From Anaspis maculata (lineage: Eukaryota > Arthropoda > Insecta > Coleoptera > Scraptiidae), in NCBI GenBank assembly GCA_949128115.1, contig OX421968.1, positions 53,027,423 to 53,091,422 of the forward strand: a stretch of DNA of 64,000 nt, read 5' to 3'. Below the pieces are notes generated by a model. The model was not told where the DNA came from. It did no database searches and worked only from the letters and a program-made list of their open reading frames with translations. The translations under genes and the position numbers were made by a program. Below, one piece after another: positions 47,029-58,832 of this stretch; positions within the stretch are counted from its first letter, which is position 1, and each line of letters begins with the position of its first letter.

Positions 47029-47236
47029 CTATTGAGACATTGACTTCATCTCAGAAAAAGCAGCCGCAGCCGTAGAAGTCACAACTCTACCAAATTTACT
47101 TGCGACGTCAGTGACAGTTCTGATATAGCCCTGTTGCCCAGCCTGTGGGCCGTATTCCACAAGCTTACCATCTTGACCCATAGCTCCAAACCATATTGCA
47201 GAAAAAATCGACCTGACTTCGTAGAGCCGCTGCGAC
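47029..47236 (-). CDS. MTMR14: MTMR14 exon 8 (terminal)
   Basis: Acceptor CAACTGCAG. Begins SQRLYEVRSIF, which resembles the conserved C-terminal helix of MTMR14, and ends at TAG 47029-47031 after 68 complete codons. Confidence 0.88.
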
Positions 47237-50200
47237 CTGCAGTTGGACAATAGAAAAAGTGTGTAACTAATAATTTTGAATGCTGAGGCAAACCAGAAAC
47301 AATTTCATCACCTTTGGGTCGGTTCGTTTCCGGCGGTATCAGAGATGCTCAAGTCTAACTCGCTTGGCGTGCCAAGATAGCTTCCTGCATCATTCACAAA
47401 TGCGAAGCTACCATCAGAGTCTCCAGACACGCACCTGTTCCGCTGAGCCGCCTTGGTCTGACCCGTACTCTTTCTTGGTGAAATTTTCCCATTGGGAGAT
47501 AAAGATAACCTTTGCACTTCTCTATAGGAACAAAAAAGCATCAAGAGCGATCACTTGTGGGTAGGCAAGTACACTGCGCACCAATTGAAGTGGACCAACC
47601 AAAAATGTAAGTCACATTCAAAGTGACATAACTCTTGAATGAGTATATTATGAAGCACCCTAGAAATCAGGTTTAGGCAAAGAACTGCGCAAAAATCAAC
47701 TTGCCTTCAAACAGATTATTATTCTTTCCGAACATTTTGAGGTATTTTTCGATTTCACAGATACAGATTTAGAGGATAATATACTGGACCTTGTCGAATG
47801 TTTCCTCCACACTTGAAAGGATAGGCACCAGTACTGATCTCCGTACCCCAGGTTACGTCCATTTTTAGGCGAAAAACGTCCAGTATTCTTCTTTGAAATC
47901 ATCCATTTGTGATTTGAGTTTCTTTCCGACAATTTTCACCCCATACAAATGAGAAAGAAATACCTTGAAGTGTTCAGAAAGAATGTTCTGTTTGAAAACA
48001 AATTGATTTTTGTTTAATACATTTCCTAAAACGGATCTCTAGGAAGTTTGACATTTGAGTCACTTCTGATTCAATCCCTTTTCCAGAATGTTCATCTAAA
48101 GCCAATTCCGATCCTCGATCCTTTTGACCTGAGCCATAAGCTCAGTTACACCATTTTACATTAATTCTTAGTTGGGATAGCAAGACATGAATTCTACCTG
48201 GGGGGATTTATCGACTTTCCCGTTGTTTACGCCACTGGTAGCTTGTTACTAAAACTGAAATTCCGTAAATTGTAGACATTGACTTCAGAAAAACGCCTGT
48301 TCGAAATTTGAGCAAAATTGATCGAAAAATGTCTAAGCTATGCTAAAAACCAGTTCTTTCCCAAAATCAACGTTGAAGGGTTGTATCTCTTTATAAGAGC
48401 GTCGCCTAATAAATAGCCAAGAACTAATCTAGTGATATGTCATCTTTGTGATTGTAATCTTCTCCATAAAAGTAAATGTTTTGAAAGGGAAATAGAACAA
48501 ATATCTCATTTGTTACGCCACTGGTTCAAAATCATCAAACACTACCCAGCCAGTCCCACAACATTTTCGACAGCTTTCCTAGGTCAACTTGATTTATGGG
48601 TATTGATGTCAAAAAAATCATCATTAGATGTGGCAACAATGGTTAGGCTTCCAACCCTTTATCATTGAATCATGATTGAAGTATTCTTGGAAATGACGTG
48701 AGCTTCATCAAAAAAAAACTGAGCAAATGAAAAATGCAGTACATTTGCAATAGAAAAAAAATCCCCTCCAATTTCTACACCACTGATTTAATTTTACTGA
48801 GACTTCGTCAAACATGTGAGCAATAATGTGCGTGTAGGTAGGTACTACAGTTTACACTACTCAGCTCAAATGATTTCTGAGATAATAATTAAAAACTGCC
48901 CTCAGATAGTCGAGAAAAGCAGCGTCAATCGACTAGGTACATTTAAGCCAAGGAATCTAGGAATCTAGGCCCAGACTTCACAGTTGCTATTGTTGCCCTG
49001 TTATGAATATCACTTACTCGTTATCGTCACGCTGGTTATTATGCTCTTCTGAAATGGAAACCAGCGGTACGGACAACTGGTAATTCCCATTTGCATTGTC
49101 CTCGCTTGTCCTGCAAAGAATCGGATTGTTTTAGAATACCGCACTAACTTTGAATCATGTTAGGATTAGAGGGATGCCTTCTTGGACACTGTTTTTGGTT
49201 CGTTCCTACTTTTACAATTTTTCAAATCGAGTCGACCGCCAAAAATATACTGCGTGGTTCCATAACTTTAATAATTTTCTCCTTGAAAACTAGTGGATAA
49301 TCAGCAAATTTTCTTTCGCAGAACTTTATTGGAAATTGTTTTTAGTCTATCCCTACTTTTGGAATGGAGTATTATACTAAAAAAAATTTTTGATTGAAAT
49401 GGAAACTGCATTGAAAAATAATTGACCCGTGTTTTTTTATTCAGTCAAAAACTGTATCGTTTGGGCGCAATGAATAAATAACATCAACTAGTTCTGCACA
49501 GCGAGTCACTGCCTATACTGCCTGTGTAAGTGACGTCAGAAATAGGCAGAATATAGGAATTTCGTTTATTTATTGAGGCCGGCGCAACGTCTACTGATGA
49601 CCTGAACACTACAGCATGCACCTGTAAATGAAAATAGCCTAAATTATTGAAGAAATAATGACTCATCTCTGAGAATGCAAGGATCTGTGCAGAATTGAAT
49701 TCCCTATAAGATTCGCCGTGAATCTCACCACAGGGTTTTGAGTTATATGAGGGAAGAGGTAACAGTTCCCATTATACGATTTTTGGCCGAATAAAAAAAT
49801 ACGCACGGGTCAGTTATTTTTCAATATAAATAGTTTCTGATTCCATCGAAAAAAAATTTTTTTTCAAAAGTATAATGCTCTATATTATCAAAATCGCGTG
49901 GCCCTTTATGACACTGGACCTTATCTGCCAAACTTTCTTGTCAAGATACCCCGCGAACGTTCACATCCCAGACCAGGGTTGAGAAGTTCTGAGACTTTCT
50001 AATATTGGCACATTCCGAACATCTTTTAATTACAACTCTCCTCTCAACGGGGTTTGCCTCAGCTACAACAGGGATGGCTTCGATATTTTTCATGATGAAA
50101 TCTCCAAATCGAGAATTATTTCCTCTGTAAATACGTGATTTTGATGTTGACCTATTACAGGACCTATTGGTCAATGAATTAATAATAATAATATCTTCCC

Positions 50201-53200
50201 TTTTTAGCGCACTTCTCCAAACGGGAAGGCGCTTTTGTCCTCGCTTTGTCCGTCCGTCCGTCTGTCCGTCACAGCATCTAGTCCTAGACGAAAAGGTTTT
50301 TGCGAAAAAAATTTACTCCAATGGGTAGCTCATGACCTTGTATCCCGGAGCAAGAAAAATCTCGACAAAATAATGATAAACAATTACAATAATAACAAAT
50401 TAGTGTGACGCGGCATCGCCGTTGAATGCTGGATTTCAGAAGCCGGCCTGATCTCGAAAGTTATCACATGCGATCAAGTACCCGTTCTCATCATTTTACA
50501 ATAATACATATGCGGAGTTATATTTAGAGGAGAATTTGAACCTAATTTTAATGAAAATTCCACATCGGTGCGAGGTACCAGTCAATAGTTATAATTTTTT
50601 TAAAATGACTCCGAAGATACGGCTCGGCCGCAAAAGATTATTCGTTGCTCGCTGGTGCTTGATATCCTTTTCTCCGAACAAAACGGAATCCAATACAGAA
50701 AATATTTCAACTTGATAACATGGATAACAAAAATAGTGTCCATTGGCCACCCTTGGGGGACATCAGCTATCCATCGGAAAAAGTTCTAAGGCTCTTGCTT
50801 CAATTCTCGAGAAGGAGTACATCATCCTAGTTTCTACACGGACAGACAGACAGACGAACCGGCCACATAAGCGTCATTCTGTTACTTATAAAAGAATGTT
50901 TTCCTACTGATTTCGACCTCCTGAACACGAATATCGGGTTTATTTTTGAATTGGAACAATGGTAGTCTGTCACATGATTTTTAGTGATACCTACCTACTT
51001 TTTTTTTGTTATTGAGCAAACATGTTTCATAGTTTGAGTGCCATTATCCTTCAGGTACCTAGTAATGCCTATTTCAAAATGTTAAATAGTGTTAATGGCA
51101 CTATTTATCCTGTCTGATTTTAAATTTGTAGGGACGCGTATAGGCGCCGAGCCGTAGTTTTGCGGTCGTTTTCAAAAATTCATAACAATTGACCCCAAGG
51201 TCGTATCGAGGTGAAGTTTTTGTCAAAAGAAAGTTCAAATTGTTCTCTAAATATATTCCCGTACATGTAGAGATGTATTTTCATAAAAACATGTAGCTAC
51301 CCGCATATCGTAACTTTCAACATCTAACTGCGAATTCCAACACTTAATCGGCGAAGCCGCCTTACACCAAAATGTTATTATTGTAATTGTTTATGATTAT
51401 TTCGGAAAGATTTTTCTTGGTTCGCATACCAAGGTCATGAGCTACCCATTCAAGTTGAAATATTTTCTGTATTGGAGTCCGTTTTGTTCGGAAAAAAGGT
51501 TATCAAGCACCAGCAAGCAACTAATTTCTTATTATTGTAATTGTTTATCATTATTCCGTCGAGATTTTTCTTGGTTCGGGATACAAGGTCATAAGCTACC
51601 CATTGGAGTAAAATTTTTTCGCAAAAACCTTTTCGTCTAGGACTAGATGCTGTGACGGACGGACGGACGGACGGACAAAGCGAGGACAAAACCGCCTTCC
51701 CGTTTGGAGAAGTGCGCTAATCAGACGTGCTATTAACACTATTTAACATTTTGAAATAGGCATTACTAGGTACCTGAAGGATAATGGCACTCAAACTATG
51801 GAACATGTTCGCTCAATAACAAAAAAAGTAGGTAGGTATCACTAAAAGTCATGAGACAGACGACCATTTTTTCGATTTTTCGATAAAAAAAGAATTGTTC
51901 CGATTAAAAAATAAACCTGATATTCGTGTTCAGGAGGTCGAAATCAGTTGGAAAACATTCTTAAGTAACAGAACGACACGCTTATGTGGCAGGTTCGTCT
52001 GTCTGTCGGTCTGTCTGTCTGTCCGTGTAGAAACTAGGATGCTGTACTCCTTCTCGAGAATTGAAGCAAGAGCCTTGGAACTTTTTCCGATGGATAGCTG
52101 ATGTCCCCAAGGGTGGCCAATGGGCACTATTTTTGTTATCCATACATCGTTATCATTATTATCAAAAAACAATGATCTCCTGTGCACTTCGAAGAAATTG
52201 AACTTCTCTTCGGGAAATAAAGCTACAGCCCTTAAAAATTGAACTTTATCCGATGGATATTAGGTTAGGTCCTTAAGGACCAAATAGGCAGATTGGCTAT
52301 GAGTGGAAGGATTTTCATGAAACTTGAAAGTTACCCTTGTCTAGTACGATCATTCTGATTTTCAAGCCGAATTTCATTATTCTGCCGAAATTTTGGCCGC
52401 CATATTGAAATTGTTTGCTCAAATAACTGTAGAGTAGAACCCTAGTTACTTAACATCTTGCGTTCACTAATCCTTCAGAAAGAAAGTGCGCTACTGAGCC
52501 TCATGCCCATGAGACATATTTGCTTGTTTTTTGTTGGTTACCTAAATCTACGCGTATTGTTTTTTTTTCAAATTTGCATGTAAAACAGTTGACTCAACTG
52601 TACTGGTTTATACTGATCTGATCAGTATATCATCTGGTATCGTGGTATCAACTGATCTATACTGGGAAAACGTATAGGGAATCACGCGGATCCTGGTTGA
52701 TACAGTATGCATATTACTTACAATAAATAGTGTTTAATACAAACCCTAGTAATGAGCCGGAAGTATACATATGCTGATTGCGATTGATGGACTCGGTGGC
52801 TGCCATTTTCTTTTCTTCGCGCCTGAAAAAAACAAAAACAAAAAATCACTTACAGGACTAGGTGGAATCAACAGTTGTTTTTTGTTTTGTTTTGGCATAC
52901 TTTTTTTGCATATGCTGGATGCTGAAGTCCTCGGTCGTGAGGTAGGTCAGGACTGCGTAACAAAAGAAGAAGATATCTTCTCCCTTGGCTTGCCTGTCGG
53001 TCCAGTGATGCCCGAACAGCAGCCAATCATAAACGACGGTGAGGTACACCATGTCGTGGGAGTCCAACGAAGTGTGGATCAGTCCATCGGCCCACAAGCT
53101 CAGACGGAGAATTGCGATGAACAGGGGGGTGCGATCCCAACCGCTGATGCAGTGGACGAGTATGCCGTTCGTCCCTTTCTGTGAAATGCGACACCACATG

Positions 53201-56200
53201 TTGAAAGCTTGTTGATTAAAACCTCCGTTTATTCTTGATAGCGCCATCACCGTATGAATTGAAAAAATTAAGTGAAAGGTTATTTGGTTTTAAAATAGGG
53301 TACGGTACGGTTAACGGCCACACGCAAATCAAAACCAAAAAATTGGCAAATCATTCAGAACAGTGTGTATATAATGATATTCTAAAATAGAATTTGCGGA
53401 TTATCCAGAAATTTTTACAAAAAAAAATTAGGAAGGGTTAAAATTTCTGAATGTTGTACTGTTGGTTGCCTACATCACTTCAGTGGAAAATAAGAGCAGG
53501 TAGGCTATTGGCGAGTTTCAAGATCGAATACGCCATCTGACGGCCAACGTGTAAACGACGTTTGTGCACGGATCAACCGCAGATTTGTGTGGGCTCTTAT
53601 GAGCGTTGCGGTGTTTGGTGACTTTAATTGATTCCATCTGACTTAACGCGGCGTTGATTTTTTCCAACAAAGTACGTGAGCCACGCATGTTTTATTATCT
53701 TGAATATACTAGGTGTCGTCGGTTGCAAAAGCATTGCATTTTTAAATTAGAGTGGCACGTGTACGACGACTGGCAAGCAAAAGTGGCATCAGAATGGAAG
53801 GTGGTAAGATTTGTGATTTTGTCATAGTGACAAAAAGTGGCGAAGAATTTGTTGCGTTCCCGAGTGCGAGTCGCGCTGTGGAAACCGGAAAAAGGAAGAG
53901 TTACATTTTCACCGTTTTCCGTCGAAAGCGAAAGACGCAAGTTGGGTAGTCAAGATGACAAACAAACTCGGCACTGTGGAAAATATGACTACGAGAAAAG
54001 CCTGGGAAGTGTCGCTGAAAATAGGAACTTTAAATGGCTGCATCGAAGAGGCACAGCTGCGATATGTTTGCATGTCCCGGAGTGGCCTGCTTTGCAAGTG
54101 CATTTAAACGTTCCAATTTCACAGGAACTCTCGCGAGAACTGCTACTACTATTTCTTTTAATTACAATCTCAGTTGCCTCGTGAGGAGATTCATAGAATG
54201 CGCTTGTTTGTAAACACAATCCAAATATGTCTATGTTTGAACTGAAGCTTGATTCGGTTCGCTTTCGACCACACAACACAAGAAATTGTGACTTCAGAAT
54301 TTCCTATCCGTTGAGGTTTGAGGCCATCCAGTGATTGAAAACCTTCATAACACTCAATTCGCTTTTGCCATTTTCGAGTTCCACCGTAATAGGTACTAAT
54401 TAACCACGTTTCACGTCTGGAGGACATTAAAAACCGCTTACTACTGATAAGATTTTTGAACGCGCGGGCAACAATCCGTGCCCTATCCGACATGTTTGTT
54501 TACATGCGAAGCGCATCAGCAGCGCCACCATCGGTAATGTTACTCGCCAATACTGACTCATGACTTATCAACAAAACAATGTTGCGCGTGGGCTTGAGGA
54601 GGGCACCGCAAAAAAGTAGTATACGACTTGAACAATTCAACTGCAAAGAAACTAAAAGTGCGATCGTGATTTCCCCCTGCGACTAATAATCATTAATAGA
54701 AGGCAACAGAGTTGGTTTTGTGGTTGTATAAAATAAAGCCGTTATCCGCACTGTACCCTTAAAATATTCAGTATATTAGGAGATGGTAGAGCATCAAAAA
54801 ATAAGTAGACTGTCTCGAAAAAATGTATATGGGCAACGCATTATAACGGAGATAAAGACTTTCGAAGTTGAGTTTTAAACGAGGTTTTTGTGTTGTAATT
54901 CCAAATTGAATTACTGGATTTTGACCAAATTTGGTACACAAAGTAAGTTGATGCATACCTACCTACAAGCTGGTCACATTGACCTCTGTCAAATGTATAA
55001 GAAAAAACATTTTTCAATTTCTCATCGATTTTTTAAAAGAACTCATTTTTCGTTTTTTTTTTACGGCGAAAGTACTTATTTTTCAATGCTCCTGAATATC
55101 CTAAAATATTGACAAAATATGTGTAACAGATTTTGATTCTGTTTGAAATGTTTGATGCCCCAAGTTTTCGGTTATCCATCTACATTAGTGAAAAATACTA
55201 ACATCTTCAGTTTCTACAGAGTGATAAGTAAGAACACTGCAAAATCCGTGATAGCTCAGCCAACCTTGAAGGAAAAATGCTTTTCAGGTTCTAACATCAT
55301 GGGTAGTACATATTGATAAAAAATAAGCGAGTGACGGAAAAAAGAACGAAAAACAAAAGGTCGAAAACAAAACATCGAATGCATGAGGTCGAAAAAGAAA
55401 AGGTCGAATTTACAATATATCGAAAGTGATAGGGATCGAAATACATATGGTCGAAAATACATAATAACGAATAACAGAATGTCGAAAAACAATAGGCCGA
55501 AAAACAGAACGTCGAAAAGCAATAGGTCGAAAAACAAGATCGACAAGCAAAAGGTCGAGAAAGAAACCCCCCCCCAAAAAAAACGTAAAAATCAAAAAGC
55601 ACAAGGTGTATGTACGATTGTTGTAAAGATAAATAATTATAAAGTTTGGGACGAGAGAAAGAAGAACCTTGGGTTGGGGAAGGTCTTAAAACCTAATCAG
55701 GTCTGCACAAAATTACTGAACCTGACGAGGTTCATGTACACAGCTTTATGCTCCCAAGTTAATTTGCGTCAAAAAACTAAATCAGGTCTTCAAAAAAAAA
55801 CTGAACCTGAGGAGGTTCATGTACACAGATCATGTGTCCAAGTTAACTTTGCGTCAAAGACGCTGATCAGATTTAAAAAAATATATAATACTTCGGGAGG
55901 TGATTTCTCTCAGAAAAATAAGTCAAAAAGTGAGTAAATTTTCTCCTCAAGTGCTCTCTGAGGGAGTCACAGCCCCTCAATCGATTCGAATTGTAATCAC
56001 ATTTAAAACAGGATTTCTAGTTCGACATTGTGTCATTCGACATTTTATTATTCGATGTTTTGTTTCTTGATCTTTTGTTTTTCGACCTTTTGGTTTTTCT
56101 ATGTTAGGTTGGTCGCTCAATTGCATTTCGATCTTTCTTAATTTCGACATTTTGATTTTCGACCTTTTGTAGTTTCGACAATAGTGCTTTCGATGTTTTG

Positions 56201-56742
56201 TGGTTCCGTTATTTTGTTTTTCGACTTTACGCTTTCGATGTTTTGTTTTCGACCTTTTGTATTTCGATCTCTTTTCCGTCACCCAAAATGGAGTATAAGC
56301 AGTATTGATTTCATAGGCGTTGCACGGGAAAGTTTGCTTAGCAACTCCTTAAAAATCTAAGCAAATGCTTATACTTATTTTTTATTAATACTACCCAATG
56401 GCTATATGGATCTTTTATCTTGAAACGATTTTTCGAAGTTTCGGGATGGGAAAAAACATTCTCGTCCTAAAAATGCATTTTATTCCTTTTGCAAAATGAA
56501 CGAATATTTGACGTGAAACGTGAGTATAAGCTAATCATTAGATTAGCATTGTTCCTTGAATAAAAGGTTCCTGGACACTGGTACGCCATTATGAGACATA
56601 AGGTGTTGCTGAATCAATTCCACTGGGTGAATTGCTTCACACTTCACCAGTCAAGGTTTCTTTCGAAAGCTGCAGGGAGGTACCTACCTATGAATAATAA
56701 TTGATTATCGATAAGTTTCAACTTCAAGACAATAAACAGTAT

Positions 56743-56777
<35 letters not shown>

Positions 56778-58832
56778 TTATGAATCATTTTCAAAATCCA
56801 AAAAATTGGCATTTCTAAAGAAAATATTTTTGAATTTAAAGAATGTTTTATGATCAATTAATAGTACGACCCTGTCCCTGTAGCTTTTGAAACAGACCTG
56901 AATGCCATAAGCGCTGCGCGCGAAACAAACAGTCACAGTCAAATACAGCATGCGAGTGTCGCGGTGAGAAAAGTAGGAATGGAGATATGATGCGGTAGTG
57001 ACGTCACCAGCGGTCTATTTAAAAAATTTTTAAGGCACTTAGAAGTGAGATATTACAGTTCGGTTTTCGCCAAAATGGTATTAAAAAATGTAGTTGTAGT
57101 AATTGAAAAAAATCTAATAGAATTGGCCAGTAGCCTATTCTGAGAAACATACGCCTGTTGTCCTTTGTGGAGCCAGAGTAGTGTCAAAACAACAGCCTCG
57201 CCTATGGATATTGTTCGTTATGAGGTTGACGTTTTCTATTTTTAAAAACATGACTCCTCTCATAATGATTACTTAATCGCCCAAGCTTAAAATGGACCTC
57301 ACACCTTTTTTGATGGGCGTAAACTAATGTCTCGAGATCATGAATATCAGGCTAATAAATGTGTTTCAAGAAAGGAAAAATCATGCATTGTTTCAAATCC
57401 TGGAAATTTAAGTACCGTTTCAAAGTACAAGGTCTGTGGTCCATCTATCTCTATCACTATGGTGTTGGAACCCGGAAATTTGTTGTTGCTTTTAAATCTT
57501 TTAATGCTTATCTTACCACCATGTAGAAGCTTGAATATGGAGATGCTTGTATTTCTCAAAAATATGGATATGGTCGAACGCTTCAAATAGAATCAAAATC
57601 GGTAACGACAAAAAAGTTATCTTGTTTAAAAAATAGGATAAAATTTGGACTCGTGACATTTATTTAAGAAGTTGAGTTGCCCAACAAAAATGTTTTCAAT
57701 AGAACTCACCTCAAGCAAGTTCAAAATCAGCTTTATGTAATTCTGTGTCATATGGACCAGACTCCACTCCTTATAGTCGCTCCACTCAATGCCCATGTCC
57801 AAAAAGTCCATCCCATTTTTGGGTAGGGTTAATTTGGCATCATTTGCTGGGTCACTCCAGTTAAAATACAGCTCGTCCTTGAGTTGATAATGATTCAACC
57901 GGAGCTGCTTGAAGAATTCACAGCCTGGATAAGGGGTGCTGTATATATCAAAATCTTTGTGGAGCGAACTTCCGGCTTTCTCTAAATCTTTCTCTGACGT
58001 ACTGACACTGGAAGAAGTAAGGACCTATTTTATCACTCGACTGTCGAGAACAGAAAACTCCATCGACTTACGGCAACTGGTATTTGATTTTCTGGAATTC
58101 CACCATCAAATCAATGATGCTCTTGACTTTAAAATGGCGTAGAAGGTCAGCGTCGGCTTCCCTGATTTTAGTGACTGTCCCAAATTCCTTTTCACTGACG
58201 GTCCAGTTCCAAGTATTCATGATATTAGCTAACAGGGAGTCGGATGCATGGTCACTGTAGTCAGTTCCCATTAACAAATCAGCCGTGAGACGTCCCAAGG
58301 CTTCCACGTTACTAGCAGTAGTGGAGGAACGACATACGTAATTGCCATTGAACAAAATTACTGGAACCGGGAAACGTCTCCTGCATCTGTAAGTATGCAA
58401 TATAGGTACTGTTAAGTTAGCAAGTTTTCAGGCACTAGTGTGAAATATTAACCGAGCAATGTGAGCTTTTTCAGCCAAGTTCTTCATTTGTTCGACATCA
58501 ATGGGCGTACCCAAGGACTTGTTCTTGACGTCCAACGGGATAAATATTTTTGCCGGGTAATGGGTACACAGCTCATTTTTGAAAACGTGAATCTGGTAGT
58601 CTTTTTCCCACAAAGCTTGACACTTGGCACTTGCTTTCACTACCTAGAACGAAATCACATTTTCAAATTACGGTCATTACATTCACAACCCAGTACTGCA
58701 ATGACTTACGATTTTGTCAGTACATTGATAATTGTAAGTGTTGTCGGCAAAGTAGTTCATTATTTCCTTGATTTCTAGTCGCTTCTTATTATCCACAGGA
58801 ATCGGTAAATGAATCTCCCTTTTCTTATCCAT
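47029..58832 (-). CDS. MTMR14: MTMR14 (EDTP/hJUMPY), myotubularin-related PI3P phosphatase, 8 exons
   Basis: Eight coding exons on the minus strand: 58710-58832, 58453-58643, 58072-58386, 57710-58007, 52901-53178, 49018-49110, 47312-47521, 47029-47236. Each is bounded by AG/GT, every junction phase agrees, and the sum is 1716 nt = 571 codons plus stop. The signature HCISGWDRT (Cys319, Arg325; CX5R catalytic loop) and its flanks identify MTMR14, known in Drosophila as EDTP. The family removes the 3-phosphate of PI3P and PI(3,5)P2 and restrains autophagy; it is cytosolic and lacks the PH-GRAM domain of other myotubularins. The C-terminal region (exons 6-8) is Ser-rich and poorly conserved, as in the family. 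Introns 1-3 and 7 are 64-75 nt; introns 4-6 are 4.5, 3.8 and 1.5 kb, and introns 4 and 5 are loaded with repeats. Confidence 0.93.
47312..47521 (-). CDS. MTMR14: MTMR14 exon 7
   Basis: Acceptor TTCCTATAG, donor GTGATG. A Ser/Arg-rich segment with SPNGKISPRKS and a SELDLSISDTAG stretch. Phase 2 in and out. Confidence 0.82.
47522..49017 (-). other. MTMR14 intron 6
   Basis: 1.5 kb, no repeat family of this window and no further exon recognised. Confidence 0.7.
49018..49110 (-). CDS. MTMR14: MTMR14 exon 6
   Basis: 93 nt between CTTTGCAG and GTAAGT. Encodes TSEDNANGNYQLSVPLVSI and on, an acidic polar segment. No similarity can be claimed; the call rests on splice sites and phase (2 in, 2 out). 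Confidence 0.8.
49111..50214 (-). other. MTMR14 intron 5, repeat-free part
   Basis: No coding or repeat feature recognised. The intron continues to 52900, mostly occupied by family B sequence. Confidence 0.65.
50215..52528. repeat. Rearranged family B element in MTMR14 intron 5
   Basis: Three blocks: a forward copy of the 5' part (50215-50715, matching 32301-32813); an inverted copy (50716-51719) that runs from the middle of the element (near 33585) back to its TAGCGCACTT start with an internal deletion near 51490-51520; and a forward copy of the 3' part (51720-52528, matching about 33148-34233, with one of the 118-bp units largely missing). 50215-51719 therefore begins and ends with the same inverted terminus. 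Confidence 0.7.
52901..53178 (-). CDS. MTMR14: MTMR14 exon 5 (catalytic loop)
   Basis: Acceptor CATTTCACAG. Encodes GILVHCISGWDRTPLF, then the conserved LRLSLWADGLIH and YDWLLFGH blocks. The donor GTATGC at 52899-52900 was chosen because it keeps phase with exon 6; a stronger GTAAGT at 52852-52853 lies beyond an in-frame stop. Confidence 0.93.
53179..53908 (-). other. MTMR14 intron 4, proximal part
   Basis: No feature recognised apart from short frames. Confidence 0.5.
53909..54493 (-). pseudogene. SWIM zinc-finger ORF remnant in MTMR14 intron 4
   Basis: Three overlapping minus-strand frames form what looks like one broken protein. The middle frame (53989-54279) has CTCKAGHSGTCKH (54064-54102), a CxCx7CxH pattern that fits the SWIM zinc finger, with a preceding Ser-rich stretch. 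The upstream frame (54191-54493) starts MSDRARIVARAFKNL and changes frame near 54200-54270. The downstream frame (53909-54103) ends SFAFDGKR. SWIM-domain proteins of unknown role are multiplied in insect genomes. It could be a frameshifted retrocopy or a gene with a small unrecognised intron. Confidence 0.5.
54494..55330 (-). other. MTMR14 intron 4, no feature recognised
   Basis: AT-rich, non-coding by inspection. Confidence 0.5.
55331..56282. mobile_element. Foldback element with minisatellite arms (MTMR14 intron 4)
   Basis: Ends GTGACGGAAAA and the complement TTTTCCGTCAC. The left arm (55331-55570) is a run of roughly 14-17-bp units of the form GGTCGAAAAACAAAA. The right arm (about 56010-56282) is the same array in reverse (TTTTGTTTTTCGACC). 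The spacer (55571-56009) includes a direct duplication of about 100 bp (around 55690 and 55800, ACCTGA.GAGGTTCATGTACACAG). Drosophila FB elements have arms of tandem short units of this kind; relatedness is not shown. Confidence 0.7.
56283..57709 (-). other. MTMR14 intron 4, distal part with (ATTT)n tract
   Basis: Holds an (ATTT)n run at 56736-56779 after CAATAAACAG, similar to the tail at 8215-8250, and so probably the end of a retroposon. Otherwise nothing recognised. Confidence 0.55.
57710..58007 (-). CDS. MTMR14: MTMR14 exon 4
   Basis: Acceptor TTCTTCCAG, donor GTGAGT. Contains the family motif YSTPYPGCEFFK and the MTQNYIKLILNLLE helix that leads into the catalytic loop of exon 5. Ends in phase 0. 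Confidence 0.92.
58072..58386 (-). CDS. MTMR14: MTMR14 exon 3
   Basis: Acceptor CTTACAG, donor GTAAGT. Contains CRRRFPVPVILFNGNYVCRS and TKIREADADLL, segments conserved in MTMR14 proteins. Phase 2 at both ends. Confidence 0.92.
58453..58643 (-). CDS. MTMR14: MTMR14 exon 2
   Basis: Follows a TTCTAG acceptor. Encodes ...KCQALWEKDYQIHVF to AHIAR, and ends after two bases of the Arg codon at a GTTAAT donor. Intron 1 is 66 nt. Confidence 0.9.
58710..58832 (-). CDS. MTMR14: MTMR14 exon 1 (coding)
   Basis: Starts at ATG 58830-58832 (context TGAAAAATGG) and encodes 41 residues (MDKKREIHLPIPVDNKK...). Ends ATC followed by GTAAGT; phase 0. Confidence 0.9.

Noticed and set aside
52852..52853. Strong GTAAGT donor after MTMR14 exon 5
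   Set aside because: An in-frame stop precedes it, and it would not keep phase with exon 6. The GTATGC donor at 52899-52900 does.
52771..53184. Plus-strand open frame of 137 codons
   Set aside because: It lies opposite MTMR14 exon 5; the minus strand has the recognised catalytic motif and splice sites.
55340..55570. CRISPR-like array
   Set aside because: Units are about 15 bp with no regular spacers, mirrored in the opposite orientation 450 bp away; a foldback arm in a eukaryotic intron.
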